NCBI RefSeq assembly: GCF_014656075.1
Contig: NZ_BNBS01000078.1
Span: 1 to 39,780 of the forward strand
Length of the DNA stretch: 39,780 nt
DNA from: Streptomyces hydrogenans
GTDB lineage: Bacteria; Actinomycetota; Actinomycetes; Streptomycetales; Streptomycetaceae
Reading direction: 5' to 3'
Positions 38,416 through 39,780 of the stretch are shown here, piece by piece. Below the pieces are notes generated by a model that did not search any database, was not told where the DNA came from, and saw nothing but the letters and a program-made list of their open reading frames with translations. Made by a program: the position numbers and the translations under genes. The stretch's first letter is position 1, and each line of letters opens with the position of its first letter.

Positions 38416-39183
38416 ATGCGAGTCCACGTGGTCAGCGACGTGCACGGCAACAGCGACGCCCTCGCCCGGGCGGGCGACGGCGCCGACGCCCTCATATGCC
38501 TCGGCGATCTGGTCCTCTTCCTCGACTACGCCGATCACAGCCGGGGCATCTTCCCCGACCTCTTCGGCACGGCCAACGCCGACCGGCTCGTCGAGCTGCG
38601 CACCGCCCGCCGCTTCGACGAGGCCCGTGACCTGGGCCGCAGCCTCTGGGCCGGACTCGCCGTCGACCGCGACACCGCCATCGAGTCCGCCGTCCGCCGC
38701 CAGTACGCCGAACTCTTCGCCGCCTTCCCCACCCCCACCTACGCCACCTACGGCAACGTCGACATCCCCACCCTCTGGTCCGAGTACGCCGGCCCCGGCA
38801 CCACCGTCCTCGACGGACAGCGGATCGAGCTCGGCGGCCTGGTCGTCGGCTTCGTCGGCGGCGGGCTGCGCACCCCCATGCGCACCCCGTACGAGATCTC
38901 GGACGAGGAGTACGCCGCCAAGGTCGAGGCCCTCGGCGAGGTCGACGTCCTCTGCTCCCACATCCCGCCGGACGTCCCCGACCTCACCTACGACACCGTC
39001 GCCCGCCGCTTCGAGCGCGGCAGCCGCGCCCTCCTCGACGCCCTGCGCCGCACCCGCCCCCGCTACGCCCTCTTCGGCCACGTCCACCAGCCGCTGGTCC
39101 GCCGGATGCGGATCGGCTCCACCGAGTGCGTGAACGTCGGCCACTTCGCCTCGACCGGCCGCCCCTTCGCCCTGGAGTGGTGA
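38416..39183 (+). CDS. Calcineurin-like metallophosphoesterase
   Basis: 255 residues. The dimetal site motifs are in order: DxH in VSDVHGN (Asp8, His10), GD in CLGDLV (Asp31), GNVD in TYGNVDIP (the GNHD position, with Val in place of His), His in CSHIPPDV, and GHVH in LFGHVHQP. All metal ligands seem present; loss of the His in GNHD is seen in some family members and could alter catalysis. A helical insertion (about 40-100) distinguishes it from minimal YfcE-like enzymes. The substrate (phosphodiester, nucleotide or protein phosphate) cannot be told. The next gene starts 91 bp downstream. Confidence 0.88.
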   Translation: MRVHVVSDVHGNSDALARAGDGADALICLGDLVLFLDYADHSRGIFPDLFGTANADRLVELRTARRFDEARDLGRSLWAGLAVDRDTAIESAVRRQYAELFAAFPTPTYATYGNVDIPTLWSEYAGPGTTVLDGQRIELGGLVVGFVGGGLRTPMRTPYEISDEEYAAKVEALGEVDVLCSHIPPDVPDLTYDTVARRFERGSRALLDALRRTRPRYALFGHVHQPLVRRMRIGSTECVNVGHFASTGRPFALEW

Positions 39184-39274
39184 CGGGGGCGACACAGGGG
39201 CGCGATAGCCTTCCGTCGGCACGTCTGTGCCCCTACGCACGCCCGCCGGACCGCACAGTGGAGGAGCCACCGCG

Positions 39275-39715
39275 ATGGCCGAACACACCAGCTCGAGCAT
39301 CACCATCGAGGCGGCGCCGGCCGACGTCATGGGTGTGATCGCCGACTTCGCCCGCTACCCCGACTGGACCGGCGAGGTGACCCAGGCGGAGGTCCTGTCC
39401 ACCGACGACGCGGGCCGCGCCGAGAAGGTCCGGCTCGTCCTCGACGCCGGCGCCATCAAGGACGACCACACCCTCGCGTACACCTGGACCGGCGCGAACG
39501 AGGTCAGCTGGACCCTGGTGAAGTCCCAGATGCTGCGCTCCCTCGACGGCTCCTACCGCCTCGCCGCGCTCCCCGGCGACCGCACCGAGGTCACCTACCA
39601 GCTGACCGTCGACGTCAAGATCCCCATGCTCGGCATGATCAAGCGCAAGGCCGAGAAGGTCATCATCGACCGCGCCCTGGCCGGCCTGAAGAAGCGCGTC
39701 GAGTCCCAGGCCTGA
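39275..39715 (+). CDS. SRPBCC-family (polyketide cyclase/COQ10-like) protein
   Basis: 146 residues with the START/Bet v1-like helix-grip pattern: SSITIEAAPADVMGVIADFARYP at the N terminus, the conserved PDWTG, a series of beta strands, the loop GSYRLAALPGDRTEVTYQL, and a long C-terminal helix (MIKRKAEKVIIDRALAGLKKRVE). Such proteins bind hydrophobic ligands in an internal cavity; no catalytic residues are evident. ATG at 39275 with GGAGGAG 9 nt upstream. A TAGCCT at about 39207 could be its -10 element. From memory the same gene precedes glucokinase in other Streptomyces, which would lie beyond the window. Confidence 0.88.
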   Translation: MAEHTSSSITIEAAPADVMGVIADFARYPDWTGEVTQAEVLSTDDAGRAEKVRLVLDAGAIKDDHTLAYTWTGANEVSWTLVKSQMLRSLDGSYRLAALPGDRTEVTYQLTVDVKIPMLGMIKRKAEKVIIDRALAGLKKRVESQA

Positions 39716-39726
39716 GGAGCCGGGGC

Positions 39727-39780
39727 CGCGCCGCCGCCCCGACGGGCGCGGCGCCGCCCCGACGGCCGCGCCGCCGCCCC
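39727..39780. repeat. GC-rich tandem repeat, 20-bp unit, cut by the window end
   Basis: CGCGCCGCCGCCCCGACGGG (39727-39746), CGCGGCGCCGCCCCGACGGC (39747-39766) and a third partial unit (39767-39780). The first two differ at two positions. The full copy number cannot be seen. It begins 11 bp after the SRPBCC stop codon. Confidence 0.6.

Overview
The window is chromosomal DNA from a high-GC actinomycete, almost certainly a Streptomyces or close relative. The evidence is very high G+C with strong third-position G/C bias, frequent GTG starts, short GTGA/ATGA gene overlaps, the split bc1-aa3 respiratory cluster with a diheme cytochrome c, and a SAM-IV class riboswitch, a class known from actinobacteria. 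From memory the gene order resembles the qcr-cta region of S. coelicolor. I noticed no TTA codon in the genes called, and no tRNA, rRNA, CRISPR array, prophage or complete insertion sequence.

Layout. 1-536: 3' end of a secreted Rpf-like muralytic protein with LysM. 545-754: a 210-bp fold-back (MITE-like) element sitting exactly on the stop codon of the next gene. 750-6231: a branched-chain amino-acid-type ABC importer, with LivF, a LivH-LivM-LivG fusion and a small membrane protein on the minus strand, and two lipoproteins (one the substrate-binding protein) divergent on the plus strand. 6296-7561: a GT4 glycosyltransferase. 7824-17112: the aerobic terminal respiratory chain, ctaCDF then ctaE-qcrCAB, interrupted by an L,D-transpeptidase lipoprotein and a degenerate receiver-domain protein. 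17243-18307: trpD.

18355-20109: promoter, SAM-IV riboswitch, a possible switching hairpin, a tiny leader ORF, then a cysteine-desulfurase-like PLP enzyme. 20120-25122 (minus): a small membrane-anchored protein with an Asp-rich tail, a sensor kinase, an OmpR-type regulator, a DASS-type anion transporter and glycerate kinase; similar 11-bp-phased repeats lie before the first and fourth of these genes and suggest one regulon. 25217-26229 (minus): rhomboid protease and a stand-alone Lrp/AsnC ligand-binding domain. 26390-28031: a zinc-ribbon protein and a coiled-coil NYN nuclease-like protein. 28297-31852: two paralogous NlpC/P60 peptidoglycan hydrolases and a lipoprotein metallopeptidase. 31809-33832: a divergent PadR regulator/MATE exporter pair with palindromic operators. 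33793-36312: a divergent pair of mannosyltransferase-like enzymes (GT87 membrane type and PimB-like GT4). 36362-38158: long-chain acyl-CoA synthetase. 38416-39715: metallophosphoesterase and an SRPBCC protein, followed by a GC-rich tandem repeat running off the window.

The window joins core aerobic respiration (QcrCAB passes electrons through its diheme cytochrome c directly to CtaCDEF) with cell-envelope enzymes and small regulatory circuits. Most genes are conserved housekeeping genes. The less ordinary signals are the fold-back element, the riboswitch with its apparent switching hairpin, the shared repeats linking the two-component system to the anion transporter, and the PadR operator array. 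I see no clearly new multi-gene system.
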